A stretch of DNA of 64,000 nt from Bacillus sp. FJAT-27225. Its GTDB lineage: Bacteria; Bacillota; Bacilli; Bacillales; Cytobacillaceae. Both the position numbers and the translations under genes were made by a program. The stretch is from contig NZ_MAYU01000021.1 in NCBI RefSeq assembly GCF_001685025.1, positions 620,001 through 684,000 on the forward strand. The letters are read 5' to 3'. A model generated the notes under the pieces. The model searched no databases and was not told where the DNA came from. It worked only from the letters and a program-made list of their open reading frames with translations. Positions 43,792-51,769 of this stretch are shown here, piece by piece; the first letter of the stretch is position 1, and every line of letters begins with the position of its first letter.

Positions 43792-44814
43792 TTATCTTTT
43801 AATTGAAAAAGAATTCTTGTGCTTCACAAACTGTTCAACCTCTGAAAAACTTAAAAGATTTGCATCGCCTTCAACGGTGTGTTTCAGAGCGAAACAAGCA
43901 GTTGCAAAATCAACGGCTGCTTGCGGTTCAGTTTGATTTAGTAATGAGTAGATTAATCCTGTTGAAAAGGCATCTCCTGTCCCAACCCGATCAACGATGT
44001 CGACATCAATTTCAGATGATTGATAGAACTCCGTGCCATCGGACAGAAGCGCTTTTAGACAGTGACGATTGACTGATAACTGATTTCTATAGGTCATCGC
44101 GATATAGTGAACACCAAATCGTTCATGCATGATTTTCATAATCTCTTTATAGTCTTCCGGACCGGGCTGTTCAGGCAGAAGCTGATCTTTCAGGTCTTTC
44201 CCTTCACCGTCCAATAATTGAAGAGGTTCGACTCCGATACATACATCCACGTCCTTCATTAGCTCAGTCATCTTCCATCTTGCTTCCTCAAAAGACCACA
44301 AAGAACTTCTATAATTAAGGTCGCAGCTTGTTGTTACTCCTAGCTGCTTAGCCGTCGAAAGGGCTCGCCTCGTTAACTGAAAAACTTCCTCATTTAATGC
44401 TGGTGAGATGCCGCTAATATGGAACCAGTCCGCATCTTCAAAGATTTTGGCAAAATCATATTCAGATGTTTTCGATTCAGCAAAAGCAGACCCGCTCCGA
44501 TCATAGATAATTTTCGAAGGTCTGATCGAATAGCCTTTTTCCAAAAAGTAAATTCCAATCCGCTCGCCGCCAAAAAGCATATGCTCTGTTTCAACGCCAT
44601 AGCGATTTAAAAATTCAGCGGCACTAGTCCCAAGAGCATTATCAGGTAATTTACTAACAAACGAACTGTTTACTCCCAATTGCGATAATCCAATTGCTAC
44701 GTTCGCTTCCCCGCCGCCATAATGAACATCAAAAATTTGCGCTTGGTTAAACCTCTCGTGTCCAGGGGTTGATAAACGAAGCATGATTTCCCCCATTGTT
44801 ACAACTTTTTTCAT
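43792..44814 (-). CDS. PfkB-family sugar (2-keto-3-deoxygluconate-type) kinase
   Basis: About 340 residues, KdgK-like: VVTMGEIMLRLSTPGHERF, YGGGEANVAIGLSQLG (motif 1), GERIGIYFLEKGYSIRPSKIIYDRSGSA (sugar-acid contact region) and VDRVGTGDAFSTGLIYSLL with the catalytic Asp. KDG kinase is the best guess because of a beta-glucuronidase gene just upstream. The ATG at 44814 has AAGGA about 10 bp upstream; the ATG at 44826 overlaps that ribosome site. A terminator separates it from uidA. A second KdgK-like gene lies at 51732-52709. Confidence 0.85.
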   Translation of the reverse strand: MKKVVTMGEIMLRLSTPGHERFNQAQIFDVHYGGGEANVAIGLSQLGVNSSFVSKLPDNALGTSAAEFLNRYGVETEHMLFGGERIGIYFLEKGYSIRPSKIIYDRSGSAFAESKTSEYDFAKIFEDADWFHISGISPALNEEVFQLTRRALSTAKQLGVTTSCDLNYRSSLWSFEEARWKMTELMKDVDVCIGVEPLQLLDGEGKDLKDQLLPEQPGPEDYKEIMKIMHERFGVHYIAMTYRNQLSVNRHCLKALLSDGTEFYQSSEIDVDIVDRVGTGDAFSTGLIYSLLNQTEPQAAVDFATACFALKHTVEGDANLLSFSEVEQFVKHKNSFSIKR

Positions 44815-44892
44815 AATCGTCGCCATCCTTGTGAAAATTCCCCGTATTTATTATTGCTACTTTTTCTAGTTCTGCTCATATAAAAAACAAAA

Positions 44893-44926
44893 TAATGCAG
44901 ATATGTGGAGTAACATATCTGCATCA
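44893..44926 (-). terminator. Terminator of the beta-glucuronidase gene
   Basis: On the - strand ATGCAGATATG / CATATCTGCAT (11-bp stem, 8-nt loop) followed by TATTTTGTTTTTT, about 25 bp after the uidA stop. Confidence 0.8.
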
Positions 44927-44951
44927 TTTGAACTATAGTGATGGTTCCAAA

Positions 44952-46754
44952 TTAATTCTTATAGCCAAAGTTTGGAATGCTATTCCAGCGTTCACTTAGA
45001 TAGCGAACCACCATTTTTGGTTCCCTCGATCTAGTAAAGACACCTTTCTTATTCCCTTGAACACGCATAATACCAAATTTCGTTTGGAAATCGGCAAAAT
45101 TCCATAATTGTTCACCAACAAAGTTTGAAACTTCATCAAATACTTTGCTGTTCATTCGGTAGTAATCCTCTTGATATTCTTCACTGAACGGTTCACCGTA
45201 CGGACTATGGAAACCTGCTACTGTATCAGCACCATATTCTGTATACATAATTGGTTTTTCCGGGTATTTCTCCTGCCATGCCAGCAGCTCTTTACGCGTC
45301 TCTTCTTCTGCTGCCTTTAAATCACCTGTTTGGAAATACCAGCCATAATAACGGTTTAAGGCAATGACATCTACCAGCTCTGTACATCTGTCTTCCTCTG
45401 GTGTTGCCATCATAATATTAACAAGCGTGCAAGGACGTTTTTGCGGATCTAACTCACGAGTTAACTTGAATAGTGGTTCAAAATATTCGTAAGCCCCATC
45501 AACATGCTGAGCGGATTCATTCGCAATCGACCACATAACGACACAAGCATGATTTTTATCGCGGCCAACTAATTCACGGATAACCTGCTCATGTGCTTCG
45601 GCTGTTTGAAGAACGTTCCAAGTATCACTTGTTTTCTTTTCACCGTTTAGATCAAAACCAAAGCCATGGAACAAACCAACTGCAGGCGTTTCATCAATGA
45701 CAACAATTCCTTCACGGTCACAGAGCCGCATCATTTCTTCAGAATACGGATAGTGGGATGTACGGAAGGAGTTCGCACCCATTTGTTTCATCAAATTAAT
45801 ATCAAGCACATTGTATGCTTCGTTCAAGCCACGCCCTTGTACAAACGTGTCTTCATGTTTACCAAAGCCTTTGAAATAGAACGGTTCTCCATTGATTAGG
45901 AACTTGCCGTCCTTCACTTCAACCTTGCGGACCCCAAAGGACTCTTCATACACATCAACTGTTTCTCCACCCTTTATGCCTTCTACTTTAGCAGTATAGA
46001 GATAGGCATTTAATGGCTGCCACAATTGTACGTTTTCGATGGAAACATGTAGCTCACTTCCTGAAGATTGAGCGATTTGCTGCCCTTGTTCGTCTAAAAT
46101 TGTCACTCGTACTTCATCGAACTCTCCGGCTGTTTTTGTATAAATTTGTACTTCTGCCTTTTTAGCAGCCAAATCTACATCCGGAACAATCACAATATCC
46201 TCAATGTAGTCACGTGGAGTGGAGTAAATTTTCACAGGACGATGCAAGCCTGCATAGTTAAAGAAGTCAAAGTTTTCATCCACTTTGCGAACAATGCGGC
46301 CATTTTCATCTTTCTCTTCGCTATAGTTGCCTACTGGCAGAGTGGAATAATCCAATAAATTGCTTAAACGGACTGTTAAACGGTTTGATCCATCAACTAA
46401 AAAGTCATTGATTTCGACTTCAAATGGAGTAAAGCCGCCTTTATGATGAGTGATTTCCTTGCCGTTTAAGTACACCCACGCTTCATGCGTAGCAGAGCCA
46501 AAGCGTAACACTAATCTTTCATTGCGCAATTGCTTTGCAACAGTAAATTCTTTTTCGTACCAAATATATCCGTTGTGCTCACGGATTTCTTTTGTCACTG
46601 TCTGGTCATTAAATGAAGCAGGAACAGCCACAACATTATTGGTTGATAATGGTTGTGATACTTCAATCGGTTCAACTTCTTTATCAATCATGAATTTCCA
46701 AATGCCGCCTAAATCTACAACTACACGACTTTCCGTAGCTACTGGATATAACAT
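44952..46754 (-). CDS. uidA: Beta-glucuronidase (GH2)
   Basis: 600 residues, cytoplasmic. GH2 sugar-binding (ATHEAWVYLNGKEITHHKGGFTPFE), Ig-like and TIM-barrel domains in order. The acid/base Glu413 is in SIANES and the nucleophile Glu506 in MYTEYGADT. FRTSHYPYSEEMM and the glucuronate-specificity element with Asn and Lys near the C-terminus (TKFGIMRVQGNKKGVF) are those of true GUS enzymes rather than beta-galactosidases. Start: ATG at 46754 with GGAGG 7 bp upstream; the ORF extends 6 codons further without support. It releases glucuronic acid from glucuronides; uronate isomerase and the other Ashwell-pathway genes are not in this window. Confidence 0.95.
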   Translation of the reverse strand: MLYPVATESRVVVDLGGIWKFMIDKEVEPIEVSQPLSTNNVVAVPASFNDQTVTKEIREHNGYIWYEKEFTVAKQLRNERLVLRFGSATHEAWVYLNGKEITHHKGGFTPFEVEINDFLVDGSNRLTVRLSNLLDYSTLPVGNYSEEKDENGRIVRKVDENFDFFNYAGLHRPVKIYSTPRDYIEDIVIVPDVDLAAKKAEVQIYTKTAGEFDEVRVTILDEQGQQIAQSSGSELHVSIENVQLWQPLNAYLYTAKVEGIKGGETVDVYEESFGVRKVEVKDGKFLINGEPFYFKGFGKHEDTFVQGRGLNEAYNVLDINLMKQMGANSFRTSHYPYSEEMMRLCDREGIVVIDETPAVGLFHGFGFDLNGEKKTSDTWNVLQTAEAHEQVIRELVGRDKNHACVVMWSIANESAQHVDGAYEYFEPLFKLTRELDPQKRPCTLVNIMMATPEEDRCTELVDVIALNRYYGWYFQTGDLKAAEEETRKELLAWQEKYPEKPIMYTEYGADTVAGFHSPYGEPFSEEYQEDYYRMNSKVFDEVSNFVGEQLWNFADFQTKFGIMRVQGNKKGVFTRSREPKMVVRYLSERWNSIPNFGYKN

Positions 46755-46803
46755 ATGAATTCCTCCGTTCATGTAATGTAATGAAGATTTTTGCTGTCAA
46801 GAT

Positions 46804-46819
46804 AGATTCTGTAGAATCT
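46804..46819. promoter_or_regulatory. Inverted repeat upstream of uidA, candidate operator
   Basis: AGATTCTGTAGAATCT, 7-bp perfect arms around GT, about 50 bp before the uidA start. A TTGACA (- strand, 46797-46792) lies next to it. The binding regulator is not identified. Confidence 0.45.
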
Positions 46820-46982
46820 TTTCATTTAATCCCCTTTTTGAAAAGGCTTTAATTACATTATAATGAACTTAGTTTATTTTTTATCGCATTATTTTTACTT
46901 AATTCGCATTTATATTACCTCTTATTTTTTAATTATGAAAATTTTAATTTCCACTTCGCTTCTATTGGTGCTCCACCAGTTC

Positions 46983-47183
46983 TATGAAGACGGGAATAGC
47001 AAGAAAAGAGTGGTCTTTCCCTCCTTCATTGGGTATGAAGACGGGAACAACCGGGAAAAAGAGATCTATCCCTCCTTCACCGGGTCTATGAAGACAGGAA
47101 CAGTCAGAAAAAAGCGGTCTTTCCTACCTTCATAGGGTATGAAGAAGCGAACAGTCAGAAAAAAGTGGTCTAGCGAAGGATGT
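46983..47183. repeat. Tandem repeat, 51-53-bp period, about four copies
   Basis: TATGAAGA starts at 46983, 47034, 47087 and 47138. Each unit continues with CGGGAACAGTCAGAAAAAA, then GTGGTCTTTCCCTCCTTCA and GGG. Ends (GTATGAAG / CTTCATAG) are inverted, as in the single copy at 12132-12182. Confidence 0.85.
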
Positions 47184-47206
47184 CTCTTTGTACAGTTAGC
47201 ATAAAA

Positions 47207-47245
47207 GACGGCCCTCCTTTCATTTTGGGAAAGGAGAACCGTCCC
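47207..47245. repeat. Dispersed GGGACGGTTC palindrome, copy 7
   Basis: GACGGCCCTCCTTT / AAAGGAGAACCGTC(CC), arms with one to two mismatches. Its inner CTCCTTT / AAAGGAG segment is shared with copy 6 (42572-42611). Confidence 0.8.
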
Positions 47246-47373
47246 TATTAGTTTCCCTTTGCTGAACGTGGATGAGGACAGAGTTTGTGGCAGCTTCGCT
47301 GGTTGTATTTCTCTTCACCGACTTTCATGTCATTGCTACACAAGGCGAAAACTATATTAAAAAAGCATTTTCT

Positions 47374-47402
47374 TTGACTATATTTTTATTTCGGTTTACG
47401 AT
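47374..47402 (+). promoter_or_regulatory. Candidate sigma-A promoter of the SDR gene
   Basis: TTGACT, 17-bp spacer, TACGAT, about 70 bp upstream of the start codon. Confidence 0.5.
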
Positions 47403-47470
47403 TATCTCAAATACAAGATATTTTAATTTCAATATTATTGTGTTGTTTTTATAGAAAGGGGATTTTATAT

Positions 47471-48235
47471 ATGGCAAGATTAGAAGGAAAAGTTGCGATT
47501 GTTACTGGCGCAGGCTCAGGAATGGGACGTGCCACTGCAAAGCTGTATGCAAAAGAAGGAGCTAAAGTTGTTTTAGCTGAATATAACGAAGCTTCCATGA
47601 ACGAAACACTGGAGGAAATCAAGCAAGCAGGCGGTACAGCCGTTGCCATTAAAACAGACGTTTCAAAAGAAGCAGACATTGATGCAATGATCCAAAAAGC
47701 CCTCGACGAATACGGAAAACTGGATGTCCTGGCCAATATTGCTGGAATATTTGACGATATGAAATCCGTTGAAAACACAAGCAATGAACTATTTGAACGC
47801 GTTATGGGGGTCAATTTAAACGGTCAATTCTATGCAGCCCGTTCCGCAATTAAAGTATTTAAAGAACAAGATACAGGCGGCACAATCGTAAACGTAGCCT
47901 CCATCGCCGGTTATCTAGGCGCACGGGGCGGAGCAGCTTACACTATGTCAAAACATGCAGTGATTGGCCTTACAAAAAACATTGCAGCATTTTACGGACG
48001 TGATAATGGCAAAATCCGCGCCAACGTCATCGCACCAGGTTCAATAATTACTGGTATGACTGCCGGAATGGGAACATTGGATCCACTTGGTGAAGCAACG
48101 TTTGGTGACCTTGGACCATTTAACAGCGGGGAAGCAGAAGACATCGCAGCAACCGCATTATTCCTCGCATCTGATGAATCCAAGTTTATCAATGGTGAAG
48201 CTATTACGGTTGATGGAGCCTGGACTGCACGTTAA
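47471..48235 (+). CDS. SDR-family short-chain dehydrogenase
   Basis: 254 residues, classical SDR. IVTGAGSGMGRATAKLYAKEGAKVVLAE is the NAD(P) motif TGxxxGxG; NIAGIF (NNAG variant), VNVASIAGYLGARGGAAYTMSKHA carries the catalytic Ser, Tyr and Lys; INGEAITVDGAWTAR is the usual C-terminus. The acidic residue after the second strand (AEYNEAS) suggests NAD preference. Likely a sugar or sugar-acid dehydrogenase given its divergent arrangement with uidA, but substrate is inferred only. ATG at 47471 with AAAGGGG 9 bp upstream. Confidence 0.88.
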   Translation: MARLEGKVAIVTGAGSGMGRATAKLYAKEGAKVVLAEYNEASMNETLEEIKQAGGTAVAIKTDVSKEADIDAMIQKALDEYGKLDVLANIAGIFDDMKSVENTSNELFERVMGVNLNGQFYAARSAIKVFKEQDTGGTIVNVASIAGYLGARGGAAYTMSKHAVIGLTKNIAAFYGRDNGKIRANVIAPGSIITGMTAGMGTLDPLGEATFGDLGPFNSGEAEDIAATALFLASDESKFINGEAITVDGAWTAR

Positions 48236-48249
48236 TTAAGGAAAAAAAG

Positions 48250-48289
48250 AAAACGCACCACACGGGAGAAGCCGCGTGGTGCGTTTTTT
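48250..48289. terminator. Bidirectional terminator after the SDR gene
   Basis: AAACGCACCACACGG / CCGCGTGGTGCGTTTT hairpin, T-rich on both strands, lying between the converging SDR and serine-hydrolase genes. Confidence 0.9.
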
Positions 48290-48307
48290 CTTTTTGGTAT
48301 CAAATCC

Positions 48308-49411
48308 TTACATACTCTCGACTTTTTTCTCCAGCTTCGCCAGATGCCGGTACGTCTTGAACGCAAATTGGATACCTTGTCTGACATAGCTGTTATTGTT
48401 GAAATTGCCTATCACATATGCATCCATTTGAGGGTTGTAAAGCATGAAAGACGCGATCGAACCCAAGTGTCCCCAGCTTGTATATTTATCCGTAAACGGC
48501 AGCATCCGGATTCTCATTAAACCTTGGCCAAGATCGATTCCGGTTAATCGCTTTTGCCAGCTTTGCATCGAGGCAAGTGTTTCTTCCTTAAGTATCCGCC
48601 CTTCCCGCAGTGCCTTCATAAACGTTAATAAATCCTCCGAGGTGCTAACCGTCTGTCCCCCGGCATAAATGCTCTTGAAACTGTGGCACTCACTGAAAAC
48701 CGTTTCCCGATTGGCAAGTACGATAGTCGCATCAGGCAAAACACTTTCCTGAGCCGGTTTCGAATACTGCGACAAATACGTACGGTCCATGGACAATGGT
48801 GTAAATAGATAGTGATGCAATGCTTCGCTGTACTCCATTTTAGTCACATTTTCAATGATCAGCCCAAGGAGGTTATAGCCATAGTTCGTATAATGCGCAC
48901 GCTTTCCCGGTTCAAATTTTGGACCCAAGTATTCCTTAGAAAAACGGACCGTATCTAAAGCGGTCCATTCCTTCCCTGGCTCTTCCAAAAGAAGTTCAAT
49001 AAACCGTTTCCCATTCTTTGGCTTTTCCTCATAAAAGTCAGGCAGTCCGGACGTATGCGCCAGCAAATGTTCAATCGTAATATCACTTGTGTAATCCTTA
49101 TCCTTGTAAACATGCAGGCCTGCTGTAACCTCTTCGGGCAGATAACGGATGATTTTGTCATTCATGTTTAGTAATCCTTTTTCGGCGAGTAGGGCAATGA
49201 GGACAGCAGTAAACGTTTTGCCAATACTGGCGGTATGATAGGACTGATCAGGATGAGCTTCATTGTCTCCAGTCCGCCCATAGGCCATATTCCAGTGGAT
49301 ATCATGCCGGTCCGAGTGAACCAGCAGGTACACGTTTTTCAACTTTTCATTCGACAGGACACTCTTCTTTAAACTAGCTTCAATGGCTTCCCTCACAGCT
49401 TCTTTCCCCAT
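48308..49411 (-). CDS. Beta-lactamase-family serine hydrolase (class C-like esterase)
   Basis: 367 residues. TASIGKTF is the S-x-x-K motif, HYTNYGYNLLG the Y-x-N motif and WGHLGS the H/K-x-G equivalent. LLAHTSGLPDF is the conserved block of the penicillin-binding-protein-like esterase group. No signal peptide, so it is probably a cytoplasmic esterase or peptidase rather than a true beta-lactamase. Ribosome site GAGAGGGG. It follows a TetR gene by 28 bp and is probably under that regulator's control. Confidence 0.85.
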   Translation of the reverse strand: MGKEAVREAIEASLKKSVLSNEKLKNVYLLVHSDRHDIHWNMAYGRTGDNEAHPDQSYHTASIGKTFTAVLIALLAEKGLLNMNDKIIRYLPEEVTAGLHVYKDKDYTSDITIEHLLAHTSGLPDFYEEKPKNGKRFIELLLEEPGKEWTALDTVRFSKEYLGPKFEPGKRAHYTNYGYNLLGLIIENVTKMEYSEALHHYLFTPLSMDRTYLSQYSKPAQESVLPDATIVLANRETVFSECHSFKSIYAGGQTVSTSEDLLTFMKALREGRILKEETLASMQSWQKRLTGIDLGQGLMRIRMLPFTDKYTSWGHLGSIASFMLYNPQMDAYVIGNFNNNSYVRQGIQFAFKTYRHLAKLEKKVESM

Positions 49412-49439
49412 TTTCTTGCCCCTCTCGCCTCTAAAAGGA

Positions 49440-50096
49440 TTATGAAACCTTAGCTAAATCCGCAAAAAACTCAACATGCCGTTTAATTTTCTCCATTACT
49501 TCTTTAGTGCTTTTCCCTTCATTTAGAAGCATATTGTATTCTAGAATCAAAGATATGGATGAATACTGATATTCGGTAGCCATTATCCTTGGATGAATAT
49601 CCTTCATTTTTCCCTGCTCAATCATCTTCCGGAAAACCAACTCCAGGCAATCGACCGTCTTTTCCATAATGCCGTCACGATAAATCTCCATGGCCATCGG
49701 GTTGCGGAAAATCTCGATATACATAATCCGATACACCCTCTGTATCATTATATGATCAATATGGCTAAGAAAATTTTCAGTCCCCCTTTCAAGAAACTCT
49801 TTCAAACTCATAGATTCAGCTATCTTATCAAGCAATTCCATTGGTGGAAGCAGCTTTTCCGTCTCTAGTTGGAAGTTAACAAAAATCGTTTCTAAGATTT
49901 CATCTTTATTTTTAAAGTGTTTATATAGCGAGCTCTCCTTAATCCCAACTTCCTTTGTAATGTCCCGAATCGAGGAACCACTGAAACCATTCTTGGAGAA
50001 TAGTTCAATTGCCACTTCAAGTATTTTTATCTTCGTCGTATTTGTGATCACTTTTCCGTCAGAGTCCACTAACCCTGGTTCAGATAAATTGTTCAT
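49440..50096 (-). CDS. TetR/AcrR-family transcriptional regulator
   Basis: 218 residues. HTH at about 22-68: KIKILEVAIELFSKNGFSGSSIRDITKEVGIKESSLYKHFKNKDEIL. The C-terminal domain is helical and unspecific. First gene of a two-gene unit with the serine hydrolase; a 45-bp double palindrome immediately upstream is its likely operator, so autorepression is expected. Ribosome site GGAGGA. Confidence 0.9.
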   Translation of the reverse strand: MNNLSEPGLVDSDGKVITNTTKIKILEVAIELFSKNGFSGSSIRDITKEVGIKESSLYKHFKNKDEILETIFVNFQLETEKLLPPMELLDKIAESMSLKEFLERGTENFLSHIDHIMIQRVYRIMYIEIFRNPMAMEIYRDGIMEKTVDCLELVFRKMIEQGKMKDIHPRIMATEYQYSSISLILEYNMLLNEGKSTKEVMEKIKRHVEFFADLAKVS

Positions 50097-50115
50097 TCTT
50101 TCCTCCTGATTTTAG

Positions 50116-50160
50116 CTAACAGTCGTTATCCTACTTCCACTATAGGATAACGACTGTTAG
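50116..50160. promoter_or_regulatory. Double palindromic operator of the TetR gene
   Basis: Perfect 18-bp inverted repeat CTAACAGTCGTTATCCTA / TAGGATAACGACTGTTAG separated by 9 bp. Each arm itself contains TAAC-AGTC-GTTA, a short palindrome, so the site can hold two regulator dimers. It starts 19 bp upstream of the TetR start codon. Confidence 0.8.
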
Positions 50161-50176
50161 TTGTCAACTGAATTTA

Positions 50177-50208
50177 TAAAAAAAAGAAACAGGGAATCCC
50201 TGTTTCCG
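50177..50208 (-). terminator. Terminator of the sugar-acid operon
   Basis: On the - strand GAAACAGGGAT / TCCCTGTTTC (10-bp stem with minimal loop) followed by eight or more T. It lies 11 bp beyond the stop of the 53-residue ORF and is the first terminator on this strand after hxlB. Confidence 0.85.
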
Positions 50209-50219
50209 TAAGTTGAACA

Positions 50220-50381
50220 TCAATTACAATTGCAAACTGTCAGTTGTTTAAAAATTGGAACGCTGCAGTAGAATGGACTTTTATTGGCAAACGGTATTTC
50301 TGTACCGATCATCCGCACCATCTGATACTCCTGTTCCCTTAGTTGCATCGTCTTTTCGATAACATATACATCCTCGTACAT
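50220..50381 (-). CDS. 53-residue protein, cysteine-containing C-terminus
   Basis: ATG preceded by AAGGAGAGG (5-bp spacing), 12 bp after the stop of the preceding small ORF, and followed by a strong terminator. The protein begins MYEDVYVIEKTMQLREQEYQ and ends with three cysteines (YCSVPIF, VCNCN). Not recognised. The ribosome site, tight spacing and terminator make it a credible small gene at the end of the hxl operon. Confidence 0.55.
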   Translation of the reverse strand: MYEDVYVIEKTMQLREQEYQMVRMIGTEIPFANKSPFYCSVPIFKQLTVCNCN

Positions 50382-50393
50382 ACTATCCTCTCC

Positions 50394-50552
50394 TTATTTC
50401 CTTGATGTCTTTATCATAGTTGTTCTGCCCTTTTTAAACATTGGACCTTTCGGTGAAAAGACATACAACTTTAGGAGTAGTTTTGCTGCTTCCCCGACAG
50501 GAATGGGTGCCTTCTTTGACTCTTCCATTCTATAAAGTTCAAAGAAGTTCAT
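50394..50552 (-). CDS. 52-residue basic protein
   Basis: ATG start (MNFFELYRMEESKKAPIPVG), ends MIKTSRK; helical middle (GEAAKLLLKLYVF). The ribosome site is weak (CGGGA), and an internal ATG eight codons in is an alternative start. It lies 58 bp after the hxlB stop without an intervening terminator and just upstream of the 53-residue ORF, so all may be co-transcribed. Not recognised. Confidence 0.45.
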   Translation of the reverse strand: MNFFELYRMEESKKAPIPVGEAAKLLLKLYVFSPKGPMFKKGRTTMIKTSRK

Positions 50553-50610
50553 GGATGGTCCCGTACGGTTGAATGGGCTTGATGGAATATTGACTATGTA
50601 TCTTGTTTAT

Positions 50611-51150
50611 TTACCAATGCTTTCGTGTCGCGTTTTCGTTGGAAACGCCATCACGCTGGCTCAAATATAAACATAAACCATCGAGTACGATGTGAACACT
50701 TTGGTCGAACAAAGAACTTAGCAATTGGATGGATTTTCTGTTATCCCCCTCGTCCCCTTTTACAGTTCCAGGCACCAATACAGACACATCTGCACTGCCA
50801 GCCAGATCGGATTCCAAATTGCTGGTAAACGCTAAGACTCTTGCTCCTTTTTGTTTTGCTTTTTTCGCATCGGATACCACATTTGCACTTTTACCCGAAC
50901 CCGAAACCGCAACCACTACATCATTTTCTTTAATAGCTGGTGTTATCGTTTCACCGACTACAAATACTTCATAGCCGAGATGCATGAGCCTCATGGCAAA
51001 CCCTTTCGCCATAAGCCCTGAACGGCCTTCTCCTACCACAAAGATTCTCTTATCCTTCGTAATATCCGCAGCGGCATCTGCCAACGATTGCTCATCGACT
51101 TTCGAAACGACCTCATTTATTTCTTTTAAAATGGAATCAAGCAAGTTCAT
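50611..51150 (-). CDS. hxlB: 6-phospho-3-hexuloisomerase-like protein (HxlB/PHI)
   Basis: 179 residues, SIS fold. VVGEGRSGLMAKGFAMRLMHLGYEVFVVGETITPAI and VAVSGSGKSANVV are the PHI blocks; GDEGDNRKSIQLLSSLFDQSVHIVLDGLCLYL near the end matches family members. It converts hexulose 6-phosphate to fructose 6-phosphate in the RuMP pathway. It overlaps the upstream hxlA-like gene by 14 bp. In this operon it might act on a different ketose phosphate. Confidence 0.9.
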   Translation of the reverse strand: MNLLDSILKEINEVVSKVDEQSLADAAADITKDKRIFVVGEGRSGLMAKGFAMRLMHLGYEVFVVGETITPAIKENDVVVAVSGSGKSANVVSDAKKAKQKGARVLAFTSNLESDLAGSADVSVLVPGTVKGDEGDNRKSIQLLSSLFDQSVHIVLDGLCLYLSQRDGVSNENATRKHW

Positions 51151-51769
51151 TTTTCTCCCCCACTAACGATTTAAATAGTTTTGCAGATTCACGAATGGAC
51201 GCGGATTTCGTTATGCTGCTGCCGACAATCGCAATTTCAAAATTTGCCTTCTTAATTTCAGCAACATTTTCAGGCTTGATTCCGCCAGCTACAGCCAATC
51301 TTGGAAAATCATGAATCTGCGCTAACGTGCTTTCGATTAAAGCTTGTAAACCTGTGTTTTTATCGGACGGAAGATGAACACAAAGGATCCCGTCTGTAAA
51401 CTGTTTCAGCTCTATTTGTTTTTCAGGTGACGTCTCAAGCAAGTCTATCATATAATCTTTCTTATATTTTCGGGCGACCTGCTGGCAGATTCTGATTGTT
51501 TCCAGCGAAGCAGCGCCAAGAACGGTTGCAATATCGGCCCCAGCCTGATAAATAGCTTCAAATTCATATTCAGCTTCGTCGACTGTTTTAATATCCGCCA
51601 AAATGACCTTGTCCGGAAATTCCCGCCTGATTCGCTTGACAGATTCAAGGCCAAAATCCTTAATCAGCGAAGTACCAATTTCGATAATATCAATATCGTT
51701 TTCTGCCTCACGGATGATTTCTATCGCCTTTTCAATTGGTACCCGATCCACTGCTAATTGAAGTTTCAT
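51137..51769 (-). CDS. hxlA: 3-hexulose-6-phosphate synthase-like protein (HxlA/HPS)
   Basis: 210 residues, OMP-decarboxylase superfamily TIM barrel. LQLAVDRVPIEKAIEII, DIDIIEIGTSLIKDFGL, LADIKTVDEAEYEFEAIYQAGADIATVLGAAS (DxKxxD metal/substrate motif) and AVAGGIKPENV with IVGSSITKS. HPS fixes formaldehyde on ribulose 5-phosphate; relatives such as UlaD decarboxylate keto-gulonate phosphate with the same motif, so activity is not certain. Start: second ATG (51769), 8 bp from AGGAG. It overlaps the kinase gene by 38 bp. Confidence 0.85.
   Translation of the reverse strand: MKLQLAVDRVPIEKAIEIIREAENDIDIIEIGTSLIKDFGLESVKRIRREFPDKVILADIKTVDEAEYEFEAIYQAGADIATVLGAASLETIRICQQVARKYKKDYMIDLLETSPEKQIELKQFTDGILCVHLPSDKNTGLQALIESTLAQIHDFPRLAVAGGIKPENVAEIKKANFEIAIVGSSITKSASIRESAKLFKSLVGEKNELA

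Larger units (their letters stand above)
46820..47373. other. Divergent intergenic repeat island
   Basis: About 550 bp between uidA and the SDR gene, containing a 51-53-bp tandem repeat and one dispersed palindrome, listed separately. Short open frames crossing the repeats have no ribosome site. Confidence 0.65.

Noticed and set aside
46863-47135. 90-codon open frame across the 51-53-bp repeats
   Set aside because: The frame only exists because the repeat unit lacks a stop in that register; no ribosome site.
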